Below, one piece after another: positions 35,418-44,963 of a stretch of 64,000 bases of DNA. The stretch's first letter is position 1, and every line of letters begins with the position of its first letter. This stretch comes from Pyrinomonadaceae bacterium (GTDB lineage Bacteria > Acidobacteriota > Blastocatellia > Pyrinomonadales > Pyrinomonadaceae), in the NCBI GenBank assembly GCA_017983495.1, contig JAGOBH010000006.1, positions 182,178 to 246,177 of the forward strand, written 5' to 3'. The translations under genes and the position numbers were made by a program. The notes under the pieces are model-generated. The model saw only the letters and a list, made by a program, of their open reading frames with translations. It did not search any database and was not told the origin of the DNA.

Positions 35418-37523
35418 TCATTCGTCGTCCTCATGTGCCCTCACACGACCGGAGGCGACGGCTTCGTCGATGACCTTCTGGGCGAGATTGCCAGGCAGCG
35501 GGTCGTAATGCGAAAACTGCATGTGATAACTGCCGCGAGCCTGCGTTACGGAGTTAAGTTTTGACTGATAATCAAGCATTTCCGCAAGCGGAACCTTAGC
35601 TTTGATCACTTGCTGTTTGCCACGCATCTCCATACCGGCGACGCGTCCACGTCTCGAGTTGAGGTCACCCATGATATCACCGGAGACTTCCTGCGGGGTA
35701 AACACTTCGACGTCCATGATGGGCTCGAGCAGGGTTGGCTTGGCCTTATCGATAGCATTTCGAAACGCCTTTCTTCCGGCTGCACGGAACGAGTGTTCGT
35801 CCGAGTCAACCGCATGATAGCTACCGTCGATCAAGGTAACCTTAAAATCGACAAGCGGATATCCGGCAACGGCCCCGCCAGCAGCAGCTTCGATGATGCC
35901 TTTCTCGATCGCAGGGCGGAAATTCTGCGGCACAGAACCGCCGAAGATCTTATCGACCCACTCAAATCCGGCACCGCGATCAAGCGGTTCGAAAATGACC
36001 TTGCAATCGCCGAATTGGCCGCGTCCGCCTGACTGTTTCTTATGGCGGCCCTGGACCTCGACCTGCTGAGTGATGGTCTCCTTGTAAGGAACCTTGGGCG
36101 GATGCAGCGTTACCTCGACGTGATATCTCTGTTCGAGCTTTTTCACGACAGTCTCGATATGCAGTTGGCCCGAGCCTGACAAAATGAACTCTTTTGTCTG
36201 CGGGTCGCGGTCAAAATGGAGGCTCGGATCTTCTTCCAGTATCTTGTGCAGAGCCGTTGAGATCTTGTCTTCGTCCGCACGTGATTTTGGTTCGATCGCA
36301 AAGGCGATGGCTGCCTCGGGATATTCGACTGGAGGATATACGATCGGGTTTGCTTTGTCGCACAGCGTGTCGCCGGTCTGAGTGTCCTTTAGCTTGACGA
36401 CGGCGATGATGTCCCCGGTCGCTGCTTCGTTGACCTTGTCGAGCGTTTTACCCGAGATAACGTGAAGAGCACCTAATCGCTCCACCGAGTCGTGCGTTGA
36501 ATTGTAAACAGTGGCGTCGTTCGAGATCTTGCCGCTGACGACTTTCATCACGTTTATACGCCCCGCAAAAGGGTCGGCGATCGTACGGAAAACGTAAGCC
36601 GAAAACGGCTCGTCATTACTGTATTTGCGCGACACGCGGTCGCCCTTCATGTCGTAATCCGTGAATCCGTATTCTGCTTCGTGAGTGGCAGGATTGGGGG
36701 CGAATTCGACAATATGCTCTAGTAATATCTGAAGGCCGATCAAATTGGTCGCTGAAACGGCGTATACCGGGCAGAGTTTACTCTTTGCGATCGCCTTTGC
36801 GAGGTTGGGCACAATATCTTCTTCGGGCAACGTGCCATTTTCGAAATATTGCTCCATTAGGGCGTCGTCCGATTCGGCAACGATCTCGATCAATCGTTCA
36901 CGAGTCGAATCAAGTAATGCCTTTTCTTCGCTCGGGATGGCGATGCCCTTAGCCTTGCCTTCCTCGTCGAACTCGTAAGCTTTTTGATGAACCACATCGA
37001 TAATGCCGCGAAAATTCACCTGGCTTCCGATAGGTAACGTAAACGGCACGATCGAGCGTGCAAAGCTATCGGCGGCCGTCTCAAGTGCGTGGGCGAAGTC
37101 CGCGTTTTCCTTATCGAGTTTATTGATGACCATGAAACGCGGCAACATAAATTCGTTCGCGTAGTTCCATGTTTTTTCGGTTTGCACCTCGATGCCGTGA
37201 ACGCCGTCAACGACGACTAAAGCACAATCAGCAACACGCAAGGCGGGACGAGCGTGCGAAACAAACGCAGCGTAGCCCGGTGTGTCGATCAGATTTATCT
37301 TGGTGTCCTGATATTCGGCGTGAGCAAAATTGTTGTTAAGCGATATTTTTCGTTCGATCGAATCTTCGTCGTAATCGGTGACGGTCGTTCCTTCGTCGAC
37401 CTTTCCCCATCGACCCGGCGTACCCGCAACGTGGAGCAATGAACTGACAAGCTGGGTTTTACCCGCGTCGCCGTGTCCAATGACAGCCAGATTCCTGATG
37501 TTATCAGTAGTAAATGCTTTCAT
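35418..37523 (-). CDS. EF-G-2-type translational GTPase
   Basis: A 701-residue five-domain EF-G relative. I start it at the ATG at 37523, with GGAG 12 bases upstream; the TTG at 37532 is too close to that site. The G domain has GHGDAGKTQ (P-loop), DTPGYAAF and NKLD. The DTPGY sequence carries Tyr where translocating EF-G has the catalytic His (DTPGH), and the P-loop is GHGDAGKT rather than AHIDAGKT. Both marks fit the second EF-G type known from Thermus (EF-G-2). Domains III-V follow (KEFILSGSGQLHIETVVKKL; KKQSGGRGQFGDCK; MQFSHYDPLPGNLAQKV). It is therefore probably an accessory factor, not the main EF-G. Confidence 0.9.
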   Translation of the reverse strand: MKAFTTDNIRNLAVIGHGDAGKTQLVSSLLHVAGTPGRWGKVDEGTTVTDYDEDSIERKISLNNNFAHAEYQDTKINLIDTPGYAAFVSHARPALRVADCALVVVDGVHGIEVQTEKTWNYANEFMLPRFMVINKLDKENADFAHALETAADSFARSIVPFTLPIGSQVNFRGIIDVVHQKAYEFDEEGKAKGIAIPSEEKALLDSTRERLIEIVAESDDALMEQYFENGTLPEEDIVPNLAKAIAKSKLCPVYAVSATNLIGLQILLEHIVEFAPNPATHEAEYGFTDYDMKGDRVSRKYSNDEPFSAYVFRTIADPFAGRINVMKVVSGKISNDATVYNSTHDSVERLGALHVISGKTLDKVNEAATGDIIAVVKLKDTQTGDTLCDKANPIVYPPVEYPEAAIAFAIEPKSRADEDKISTALHKILEEDPSLHFDRDPQTKEFILSGSGQLHIETVVKKLEQRYHVEVTLHPPKVPYKETITQQVEVQGRHKKQSGGRGQFGDCKVIFEPLDRGAGFEWVDKIFGGSVPQNFRPAIEKGIIEAAAGGAVAGYPLVDFKVTLIDGSYHAVDSDEHSFRAAGRKAFRNAIDKAKPTLLEPIMDVEVFTPQEVSGDIMGDLNSRRGRVAGMEMRGKQQVIKAKVPLAEMLDYQSKLNSVTQARGSYHMQFSHYDPLPGNLAQKVIDEAVASGRVRAHEDDE

Positions 37524-37840
37524 TTTCGGCAAGTTCTCCTTTTGGTGAAGTAAGTTTTAGATCCTGCGAATGACGAGTAACCTGGAAAACGATTCTTGAT
37601 AGACGCATTCGCGTGCAAGCAGCCGAGGTATTGTCGAACTGTTGATTAAATCTAATGTAATCTTAACATCAACGGAAGGCAAGAACCGCATGTGCAGGAG
37701 TCCATAAGGTGACAAATGTAGGTGAGAACTAATGGTAATTTGATAGAATGGTGCCATAGTTTGAAAAAGTGGAGTTGATTTGTTGCTTGCCGGCAACTTA
37801 GCTTTCGAAGATTACCAACTGTACGGAGGTTGATCAGGCA
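37524..37840. other. 317-base divergent intergenic region
   Basis: This lies between the minus-strand EF-G-like gene and the plus-strand exoprotein. A/T-rich stretches are present, but I see no clear -35/-10 pair, structured RNA or gene. GGAGG near 37825 serves the downstream ATG. Confidence 0.5.
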
Positions 37841-40800
37841 ATGGGGTTGCAATTAATTTGTCGACGATTCAAAGGAATGAGGTTTTCTCTTTTGATGCTT
37901 AGCCTATTTGGGCTGACGTTTGCCGTCCTCGGCCAGACGACGGGTGTGGATAGTGCTTTTGAATCGGCGCCATCGATACCGATTTCGTCGCCGAGCGGTA
38001 TCCAGCAGATCGTGCAGCCCGACGGGAAGATCATTGTTTACGGGTCACAATTGATTTACGGTGGAGTGACAAAGGGCAGCGTTTTAAGGCTAAATTCGGA
38101 CGGCAGTCTGGATAACTCGTTTTCCTATTGCGGTTGTGCCTTAACTACCATACAGAATATCCAGCTTACTTCGGACGGTAAATTTATCTTGGCTGGCAGT
38201 GATTTAACGAATGCCAAAATGGTCCGCCTTAATTCGGATGGAAGTGTCGATCCGGGCTTTTTAGTAACAAGTCCAGGACCGCCGCCGAGTTTCGGAGGTG
38301 CTGATTTTACCGTAAATGCAGTCCAGCCGGATGGCAAGGTAATAGCGACCCGCAGATATTCTTCGACCGGATTTGTGAACTTCGAACTTCTCCGTTTCAA
38401 CGTCGACGGTTCGTCCGATTCCGGATTTACGCCGATCGGTGTCGCCGCCGGAAGTCCGATGTCAGCCACCGTACGAATTCAGTTGCTGTCGGACGGACGC
38501 TTTTACCTTGCAGTGACTGCTGGTGTAATGGGCCAGTTTGCCACCCTGACCCGCCGGAACTCGAACGGATCTATCGACTCAACCTGGGAAGCCCCAGCGT
38601 TTCAATCGAGTGGTTTCCCGACCTTGGTTTCAATCTCTGACCTTGCCCTTGCTACGGACGGGAACCTCTTAGTATCAGGACGATGGGACACGATAAATGG
38701 ACTAGCACGGAGGTTCCTGGTCAAGCTACTTCCGGCCGGCAACGTTGACCTTACGTTCAACTCGCCGTCGGTGCTTTCGGGAAATAGCATCGATGTTCTT
38801 TCGAACGGTAAGATACTGTTTTCGGGCAATACGGACATTTCGACCATTAACAAGATCTTTCGTCTAAACAGCGATGGCAGTTCCGATTCGTCGTATTTAA
38901 TGGATGCGTCGGTGCCGTCCGTTCAAAATAGTTTGGCCGTGGATGGCAGTGGTCGTGCCATTTTTTTGGCGACACCGATGTCTGGTACGCGCCTTGTTCG
39001 ATTAAATGAGAATGGATCGCTAGATACTTTATTTAACCCGAATCTGTCGCTCTTTGGCACTGTCAACGCGTTGGCTAGGCAGCAGGATGGTAAGGTCCTG
39101 GTTGCCGGCGTGTTTACCCAAATGAACGGCATTCCCCGAAGTGGATTTGCTCGAGTCAATGGGGATGGCACGCTCGACGCCACATTCGACCCTGGCACCG
39201 GTTTTAATATTCCACCTGAAACAACTCTGCTTCAACCGGATGGCAAGATTCTGGCTGTTGGGCCGTTTACCTCGTATAACGGAACTCCCGTCTCAGGAAT
39301 AGTCCGAATTAACTCTAATGGTGCTATCGATGGCGGATTTACCGCCACAACCAGTTCGAATCCCGTTACCGTTGCCTTGCAGTCCGACAACAAGATATTG
39401 ATCGGCGGGTCATTTTCAACCGTTAACGGTACACCTCGAACCGGTGTTGCGAGACTGAACGCGGACGGGGCACTCGACAGTACATTCAATCCAACTTTCG
39501 GAAGCTATTCTGTAAGGAGCATCATTGTTCAAGGCGACGGCAGGATCCTGATCGGCGGTTCATTCACGGGCGTTAATGGTTTTAACCGATCTAATTTGGC
39601 TCGATTGATGAGCGACGGCAGTTTGGATCAGAGCTTCACGGCAACGGTCGCAACCGTGGGTCGAATATGGCCGCTACAGGACGGGAAGCTGGTATTAGGT
39701 TTGTCGACCTCCGCAAGTTCATTGACACGCCGAAATGCGGATGGGAGTGCCGACGCTACATTTGCGGCTCCGTCATTCAGCGCCAGCTCTTCGTCTGACA
39801 CTTTTATACACTCAATACTGATCCAGCCGGACGGCAGTATGGTGGTCGGTGGCCGATTTGACACGGTCGGAACAGTCAACCGTGCAAACCTGACCCGACT
39901 AGCCGCAAGCGGTGCCCTGGACACCTTGTTTTTGCCAGCCGGAGCAAACTCGCGGGTTCGGTCCATCGTGGCCGATGTCGCGGGAAAGGTAATTATTGGG
40001 GGAGATTTCACCTCTGTTTCGAACGTGACAAAGGCGGGAATAGCAAAGCTGAATATTGCACCTTTCAGGGTCAAGACTCCGTTCGACTATGACGGCGACG
40101 GAAAGGGAGACGTCTCGGTATTCCGGGCTTCAGAAAACAAATGGTATATCTTGCGGAGTTCGGACTTCGGCGTTACTCAGCAAGTTTTCGCGATCACCGG
40201 TGATATTCCGGTCCCGGCCGATTATGATGGTGACGGAAAGACCGACATGGCGATCTTCCGTCCCGCAACAGGCGACTGGTGGTCACTAAGTTCGAGCACC
40301 GGTCAGCAGATTTTTGCCCATTGGGGAATGTCCGGTGATATTCCAAGGCCGTCTGATTTTGATGGCGACGGCAGAGCCGACTATGTGGTATTTCGACCTT
40401 CGACCTTAACCTGGTACCGAATCGGCAGTTCTAACGGTGTGTCATCAAACAAGGCATTTGGTGCGATCGGCGATAAGCCTGTGATCGGCGATTTTGACGG
40501 CGACGGTAAATCTGATGTCGCGATCTATCGTCCGTCCGACGGCAATTGGTGGTGGCAGAGCAGCATCGATAATATCCAGCGAGCGACACGATGGGGAATT
40601 TCTTCGGATATTCCGGCACCCGCAGACTTTGACGGTGATGGAAAGACGGACTTTGTCGTATATCGCCCGTCGACGGGTGTTTGGTATGTGATTAATAGCG
40701 GAAACGGATCATTTTTGATCCTACCGTTTGGTATCGCTGAGGATAAACCGGTGCCGGCGGATTATGACGGGGATGGAAAGGCTGATATCGCCGTTTACCG

Positions 40801-40906
40801 CCCGAGCGACGGCATATGGTACTTACTTCAGTCGACCGCGGGATTTACCGGATTCAGGTTTGGGATCAGCACCGACATACCGTCACAGAATGCGTTCGTA
40901 CCTTGA
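37841..40906 (+). CDS. Secreted delta-60 repeat plus FG-GAP/VCBS repeat exoprotein
   Basis: A 1021-residue exported protein with GGAGG 11 bases before the ATG and a signal peptide ending near VLGQ. Residues ~40-730 hold about a dozen delta-60 repeats of roughly 50-60 residues (pattern: xDGKILxxGxF...xRLNxDGSLDxxF). Residues ~745-1015 are seven FG-GAP/VCBS-like repeats (PADYDGDGKTDMAIFRPATGDWW), each with the DxDGDGxxD calcium-binding loop. Both repeat types form beta-propellers, so this is a double-propeller surface or secreted protein, probably for adhesion or polymer binding. No sorting tail is visible. Its base composition matches neighbours and no frameshift is seen. Confidence 0.88.
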   Translation: MGLQLICRRFKGMRFSLLMLSLFGLTFAVLGQTTGVDSAFESAPSIPISSPSGIQQIVQPDGKIIVYGSQLIYGGVTKGSVLRLNSDGSLDNSFSYCGCALTTIQNIQLTSDGKFILAGSDLTNAKMVRLNSDGSVDPGFLVTSPGPPPSFGGADFTVNAVQPDGKVIATRRYSSTGFVNFELLRFNVDGSSDSGFTPIGVAAGSPMSATVRIQLLSDGRFYLAVTAGVMGQFATLTRRNSNGSIDSTWEAPAFQSSGFPTLVSISDLALATDGNLLVSGRWDTINGLARRFLVKLLPAGNVDLTFNSPSVLSGNSIDVLSNGKILFSGNTDISTINKIFRLNSDGSSDSSYLMDASVPSVQNSLAVDGSGRAIFLATPMSGTRLVRLNENGSLDTLFNPNLSLFGTVNALARQQDGKVLVAGVFTQMNGIPRSGFARVNGDGTLDATFDPGTGFNIPPETTLLQPDGKILAVGPFTSYNGTPVSGIVRINSNGAIDGGFTATTSSNPVTVALQSDNKILIGGSFSTVNGTPRTGVARLNADGALDSTFNPTFGSYSVRSIIVQGDGRILIGGSFTGVNGFNRSNLARLMSDGSLDQSFTATVATVGRIWPLQDGKLVLGLSTSASSLTRRNADGSADATFAAPSFSASSSSDTFIHSILIQPDGSMVVGGRFDTVGTVNRANLTRLAASGALDTLFLPAGANSRVRSIVADVAGKVIIGGDFTSVSNVTKAGIAKLNIAPFRVKTPFDYDGDGKGDVSVFRASENKWYILRSSDFGVTQQVFAITGDIPVPADYDGDGKTDMAIFRPATGDWWSLSSSTGQQIFAHWGMSGDIPRPSDFDGDGRADYVVFRPSTLTWYRIGSSNGVSSNKAFGAIGDKPVIGDFDGDGKSDVAIYRPSDGNWWWQSSIDNIQRATRWGISSDIPAPADFDGDGKTDFVVYRPSTGVWYVINSGNGSFLILPFGIAEDKPVPADYDGDGKADIAVYRPSDGIWYLLQSTAGFTGFRFGISTDIPSQNAFVP

Positions 40907-41019
40907 ACCGGTTTGGCTATGTTTTGACAAAGAGCGGGCATAACGTCGGCTCTCTGCCTTTTTCGACATTCCAATGACCGCAGCGATTTGTGTTATTATC
41001 AGCCTTTCCGTTTTCGTAT

Positions 41020-41802
41020 ATGAGTGAATTTGAAGACCGCCTAAGTAAGCTCGACATCGGGCTTTTCGATCAAATAACGAGTCAGTCTACCGATCATGAC
41101 CGTGCTTCTCTGTTGGCCTGCGAGCTTGCTGTGCGTGAACTTGTTCCGGGTTACGCGTATCTGGAAATCGGGTCGTATCTCGGCGGAAGCATTCAACCTT
41201 ATTTGTTGGACGACAAATGTCGCCGTATCTACTCGATCGACAAACGGCCGGAGTCGCAGCCGGACGCTCGTGGGTTTGACTGGGTCTATCAAAACAACTC
41301 GACCGCTAGAATGCTCGAGTTACTGAAAACTGTAAATCCCAATATCGAGAAGATAGTCACGATCGACGGTGACACCGCCACCATTAAAACAGCCGAAGTT
41401 GCAGATAGGGTGGATCTCTGTTTTATTGACGGCGAGCATACGGACGAAGCCGTTTTTCGCGATTTCAGATTTTGTCTCGGTGTGTTGGCTGAGAATGGTG
41501 CGATAATGTTTCATGATTCGCAGATCACGTACAATGGCATTGCGGCTTGTATTAACTACCTCAAAGAAAAGTCCACGAAGTTTCACGGCTACATATTGCC
41601 GAATCTTGTATTCGTGATCGAGATCGGCGATTTTCCTATTCATCGACATCCGGCGGTAATGGAACGTCTGATCGATAACCACAACAGTTACATCTATTCG
41701 CTCCAGGATGTTGATAAATACCGTCGATTTGCAACGCGTTTCCCGTTTGGGTTTTTGCGAAGAGCATTGATCAAGGTGCGGCGGACGAACGTAAGTCAAT
41801 AG
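41020..41802 (+). CDS. SAM-dependent methyltransferase (type-24-like)
   Basis: A 260-residue protein starting at the ATG at 41020 (SEFEDRLSKLDI...); an upstream in-frame start at 40990 has no support. The Rossmann motif I is YLEIGSYLGGS, followed by IYSIDKRPE (acidic loop), a VTIDGDT segment, and FIDGEHTDEAVFRDFRFCLGVLAENGAIMFHD, which matches the 'methyltransferase 24' type that often modifies sugars or glycans. It has no close pathway partners: a large exoprotein lies upstream and a TPR protein downstream. A TATTAT hexamer at 40994 may be its -10. It could act on a surface glycan, but that is inference. A terminator follows. Confidence 0.8.
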   Translation: MSEFEDRLSKLDIGLFDQITSQSTDHDRASLLACELAVRELVPGYAYLEIGSYLGGSIQPYLLDDKCRRIYSIDKRPESQPDARGFDWVYQNNSTARMLELLKTVNPNIEKIVTIDGDTATIKTAEVADRVDLCFIDGEHTDEAVFRDFRFCLGVLAENGAIMFHDSQITYNGIAACINYLKEKSTKFHGYILPNLVFVIEIGDFPIHRHPAVMERLIDNHNSYIYSLQDVDKYRRFATRFPFGFLRRALIKVRRTNVSQ

Positions 41803-41832
41803 AACCGGGAAATGAATCGCTTGGGTTTAATT

Positions 41833-41863
41833 GGGGGCTGCTGAGAATTAGCGGTCCCTTTTT
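41833..41863 (+). terminator. Intrinsic terminator
   Basis: GGGGGCTGCT (41833-41842) pairs with AGCGGTCCC (41850-41858) with one bulge, followed by five T. Confidence 0.7.
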
Positions 41864-42008
41864 GTCGATTCCATGTTAAAATTCCGCCATAATCAGCGGG
41901 TCTAGGCAAAATTAGATGCCGGGAAACGTCATGTTCGTGGTTGAGCATCGAATTACGTGAATGATCTACCGGTGCCGTATCGAAATATTCTCAGCAAAGG
42001 GACGACAA

Positions 42009-43844
42009 ATGATCAGAAAAACTCAGACGTTGCAAGCAGCATTATCTACAATAATAGTATTTGCGATCTTGTTCGCAACTTTACCGGTTTCCGGGCAGGA
42101 TCTGGTGCCGGTCAGCGATATTACAGGCGGGTCGAGCGTTTTTGTGTTCAGAAACTCGGCCAAATCGACGAGAAAATTCTCGACCGCTTCCCGAGCCACG
42201 CGGACAAAGACTCAGCGACTGGAAACCGCTAAGAAGATCAAAAAGCAATATGACACGCTGGCTAAGATCCAGCCCCGGCGTGTGAAATCCACCGTCGTTG
42301 ATCCGGACAACCTACCGCCGAGTGTTAGAACGATGCCGAAAAATCAGGCTTCGGTAATTTTTGCAGGCGTGGGCGAGTATTATATCGAGAACAACGATAC
42401 CGAAAATGCGGTCAGTTTTTTCCGCGAATCGGTCTCTCTGGATCAAAAGAACAAGAAGGCCGTTGACGGGCTGAGTGACGCACTAGCCGCAAAGGGAAAC
42501 GAACTTCTGCTTGCGGACAAAGCAACCACGGCGAGGGCGTTTTTTCTCGAATCTTTGAAAAACAACCCGAAGAATGCAGCTGCTTATTTCGGTCTCGGTG
42601 AGGTCTATTCGGATCTCGATCAGGCTGACCAGGCAGTAACGAATTATGAAAAGGCACTAGAAAACGATCCGGCTCTTACCGAGATCTACCTACCTCTCGG
42701 TATTTTGTATTTCCAGAAGGGGGAAATTGCAAAGGCGGATGACCTATTGACCAAGGCGCTGGCGAAATCCTCAGAATCCGCAGAAGCCCAGGTCTTTTTA
42801 GGTGTGATCCGTTCATCTCAGAACCGGAATGCTGAAGCTCTCGCTGCCTTTCAAAAAGCGAAACAATTGGATCCAAGCTATCCTGAGGCCTTTTATCAAA
42901 GTGGCGAGTCACTTGTACGGATCGGAAAGTTTGCCGAGGCGATCCCGGATTATCAAAAGGCAGTTAGCTTAAGATCGAATTATTTCGAGGCATGGCGTGG
43001 GTTGGGCCTTGCGTTCTTCGAGGCTGAGAAGTATTCCGATTCGATCGCGGCCTACAAACAGGCTCTAAGGTATAAGAACGACAGTGCGGAGGTAAATGCC
43101 GCCCTGGGAGATGCCAACCGAATGGCAGGGAATTTTAACGATGCCAAAAGCAACTACGATCTGGCAATTCTCTTTATGACCAGGAGCAAGGACTTTTCGA
43201 AAGAGGAGTTGGCCGACATCTACAGCAAGATCGGCTACGTAATCGGCCGGCAGTGCGAGATCAACCAGCGGACATTTGTTGCATGCCAATGGCCGGCGGC
43301 GATCACGGCACTTGAAAAGGCGGTAGAGCTTGGCGGTGGAAACTCGGCAGACTTTGCCAATCTCGGTTGGGCATATTACAACGCGGCTCGAATCGACCAA
43401 TATGAAAAGCGTGAGGCGGACCGAACAATAAAACTCGAAGCCGCAAGGACCAATCTTCAAAAGGCTGTGGCCTCTAATCCCGCTTACGTCGAAGGGCCGC
43501 TTCTAAATCTTGGTATGACCCTAACTGACCTTGGCGATTACAACGGAGCAGTCGACGCGCTCTCCAGAGTGGTGAAAAAGGAACCAAAATGGGTTTTTGC
43601 ACTGAATGAACTAGGGATCGCATATCGCAAATTGAATAAGTTCAAGGAAGCGATCGAGCAGTTCAAGAAGGCAATTGATCGTGAACCCAAATTTGCGAGT
43701 GCGATCTATAACCTTGGCGAGGCAGAGTTTAGGAACGGCAACCTGGGAAACACCAAACAGGCATACCAAAAGCTTAAAGCTCTTGGGAGAAATGACTATG
43801 CCACGCAGCTGGAGCTAATCACGATGGGAGCGGTCAAGAAATAG
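42009..43844 (+). CDS. Secreted TPR-repeat protein A
   Basis: A 611-residue protein starting at 42009, where AAAGGGA lies 6 bases upstream and a signal peptide follows (TLQAALSTIIVFAILFATLPVSG). The mature start, QDLVPVSDITGGSSVFVFRNSAKS, is shared with the TPR protein at 44964 (QDLAPSESLAGGSAFVFRNGSKK). About nine to eleven TPR units follow (e.g. AAAYFGLGEVYSDLDQADQAVTNYEKALENDP). TPR arrays bind protein partners; one unit contains Cys pairs (IGRQCEINQRTFVACQWP). It sits 6 bases upstream of murB, whose start has no ribosome site, so murB is probably read from the same mRNA. The function is unknown. Confidence 0.87.
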   Translation: MIRKTQTLQAALSTIIVFAILFATLPVSGQDLVPVSDITGGSSVFVFRNSAKSTRKFSTASRATRTKTQRLETAKKIKKQYDTLAKIQPRRVKSTVVDPDNLPPSVRTMPKNQASVIFAGVGEYYIENNDTENAVSFFRESVSLDQKNKKAVDGLSDALAAKGNELLLADKATTARAFFLESLKNNPKNAAAYFGLGEVYSDLDQADQAVTNYEKALENDPALTEIYLPLGILYFQKGEIAKADDLLTKALAKSSESAEAQVFLGVIRSSQNRNAEALAAFQKAKQLDPSYPEAFYQSGESLVRIGKFAEAIPDYQKAVSLRSNYFEAWRGLGLAFFEAEKYSDSIAAYKQALRYKNDSAEVNAALGDANRMAGNFNDAKSNYDLAILFMTRSKDFSKEELADIYSKIGYVIGRQCEINQRTFVACQWPAAITALEKAVELGGGNSADFANLGWAYYNAARIDQYEKREADRTIKLEAARTNLQKAVASNPAYVEGPLLNLGMTLTDLGDYNGAVDALSRVVKKEPKWVFALNELGIAYRKLNKFKEAIEQFKKAIDREPKFASAIYNLGEAEFRNGNLGNTKQAYQKLKALGRNDYATQLELITMGAVKK

Positions 43845-43850
43845 CTCGCC

Positions 43851-44897
43851 GTGGATGAACCGCTCGAAATACAAGAAGACGTCGACCTTGCCCCTTTAAC
43901 GACTTTCAAGGTCGGAGGCAAGGCTCGATTCTTTACGGAAGTTGTCGAAAAAGGCCAGGCAATCGCGGCGTTAAAGTTTGCCCACGATCGTTCGGTACCT
44001 GTCTTCGTCCTCGGCGGCGGTAGCAATGTTTTGATCGCTGACAGAGGATTCGATGGACTTGTAATAAAGATCGCGATCCCAGGGATCGAACGGACCGACC
44101 ATCCCGACGGTACGGTCAACCTGTCTGTTGGGGCAGGAGAGGACTGGGATCGACTTGTAAAATACTGCGTAGATCATGGTTTGGCAGGTATTGAATGTCT
44201 CAGCGGGATTCCGGGTTCTGTAGGGGGAACTCCAGTTCAAAATGTTGGTGCTTACGGTCAGGAAGTCTCCGAATCGATCGTCTCAGTGAGTTGTCTAGAC
44301 CGACAAACATATGAAGTAAGAATCCTTGAAAATGCGGAATGCGGGTTTGCTTACCGAACGAGTATTTTTAATACGACGGCAAAAGATCAGTTTGTAGTGC
44401 TAGCGGTGAATTTTAGACTCGCTCCGGGAGGTGCGGCCAAGGTTGAATATAAGGAATTGCTTGAGCGGTTTGGCAATTTGGAGCCTTCGCTTTCGGATGT
44501 GCGTGCCGAAGTACTGAAAATACGCAGGTCCAAGTCGATGGTCGTCGACGAAGATGATCCGAATTCGCGAGGTGCCGGTTCGTTTTTTAAGAATCCGATC
44601 GTTTCGTTAGCGGAATATCAACGTTTGGAGTCTAGGTTTGGTAACGTGCCGAGTTTTCCCGTCGCCACGAACAATGTGAAGATTCCTGCGGCCTGGTTGA
44701 TCGAGAATGCGGGCATTAAAAAAGGATTTGTATTTAGGCAGGCCGGTGTTTCGGCAAATCATACTCTGGCTATCGTCAACCGGGGTCACGCCACCGCACG
44801 CGACGTGTTAGATCTGAAAATGCTCATTCAAGAGGCCGTGAGTGATAAATACGGCATCGAATTGCAGCCGGAGCCACTGTTTATTGGATTCCCTTGA
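43851..44897 (+). CDS. murB: UDP-N-acetylenolpyruvoylglucosamine reductase
   Basis: The second committed step of peptidoglycan precursor synthesis: reduces UDP-GlcNAc-enolpyruvate with FAD and NADPH. The 348 residues match type I MurB. Motifs: LTTFKVGGKARFF, VLGGGSNVLIADRGFDGLVI (FAD-binding), GIPGSVGGTPVQNVGAYGQEV, GAGSFFKNP with the catalytic Ser, and GIELQPEP with the C-terminal catalytic Glu. The start is GTG (43851): the nearby ATG at 43855 is out of frame. It lies between two paralogous TPR genes with no other mur gene, an unusual context for murB, which normally stands in the division/cell-wall cluster. Confidence 0.95.
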   Translation: MDEPLEIQEDVDLAPLTTFKVGGKARFFTEVVEKGQAIAALKFAHDRSVPVFVLGGGSNVLIADRGFDGLVIKIAIPGIERTDHPDGTVNLSVGAGEDWDRLVKYCVDHGLAGIECLSGIPGSVGGTPVQNVGAYGQEVSESIVSVSCLDRQTYEVRILENAECGFAYRTSIFNTTAKDQFVVLAVNFRLAPGGAAKVEYKELLERFGNLEPSLSDVRAEVLKIRRSKSMVVDEDDPNSRGAGSFFKNPIVSLAEYQRLESRFGNVPSFPVATNNVKIPAAWLIENAGIKKGFVFRQAGVSANHTLAIVNRGHATARDVLDLKMLIQEAVSDKYGIELQPEPLFIGFP

Positions 44898-44963
44898 TCG
44901 GCAAAAAACTGAATCGCTCCTCGTCACCATGTTGTATAATCCTGTTTAACTTTGAGGTGAAGT

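Noticed and set aside
37841..40906. Repeated DNA as a possible CRISPR array
   Set aside because: The repeats are degenerate, in frame, and encode delta-60/FG-GAP protein repeats; there are no unique spacers of constant length.
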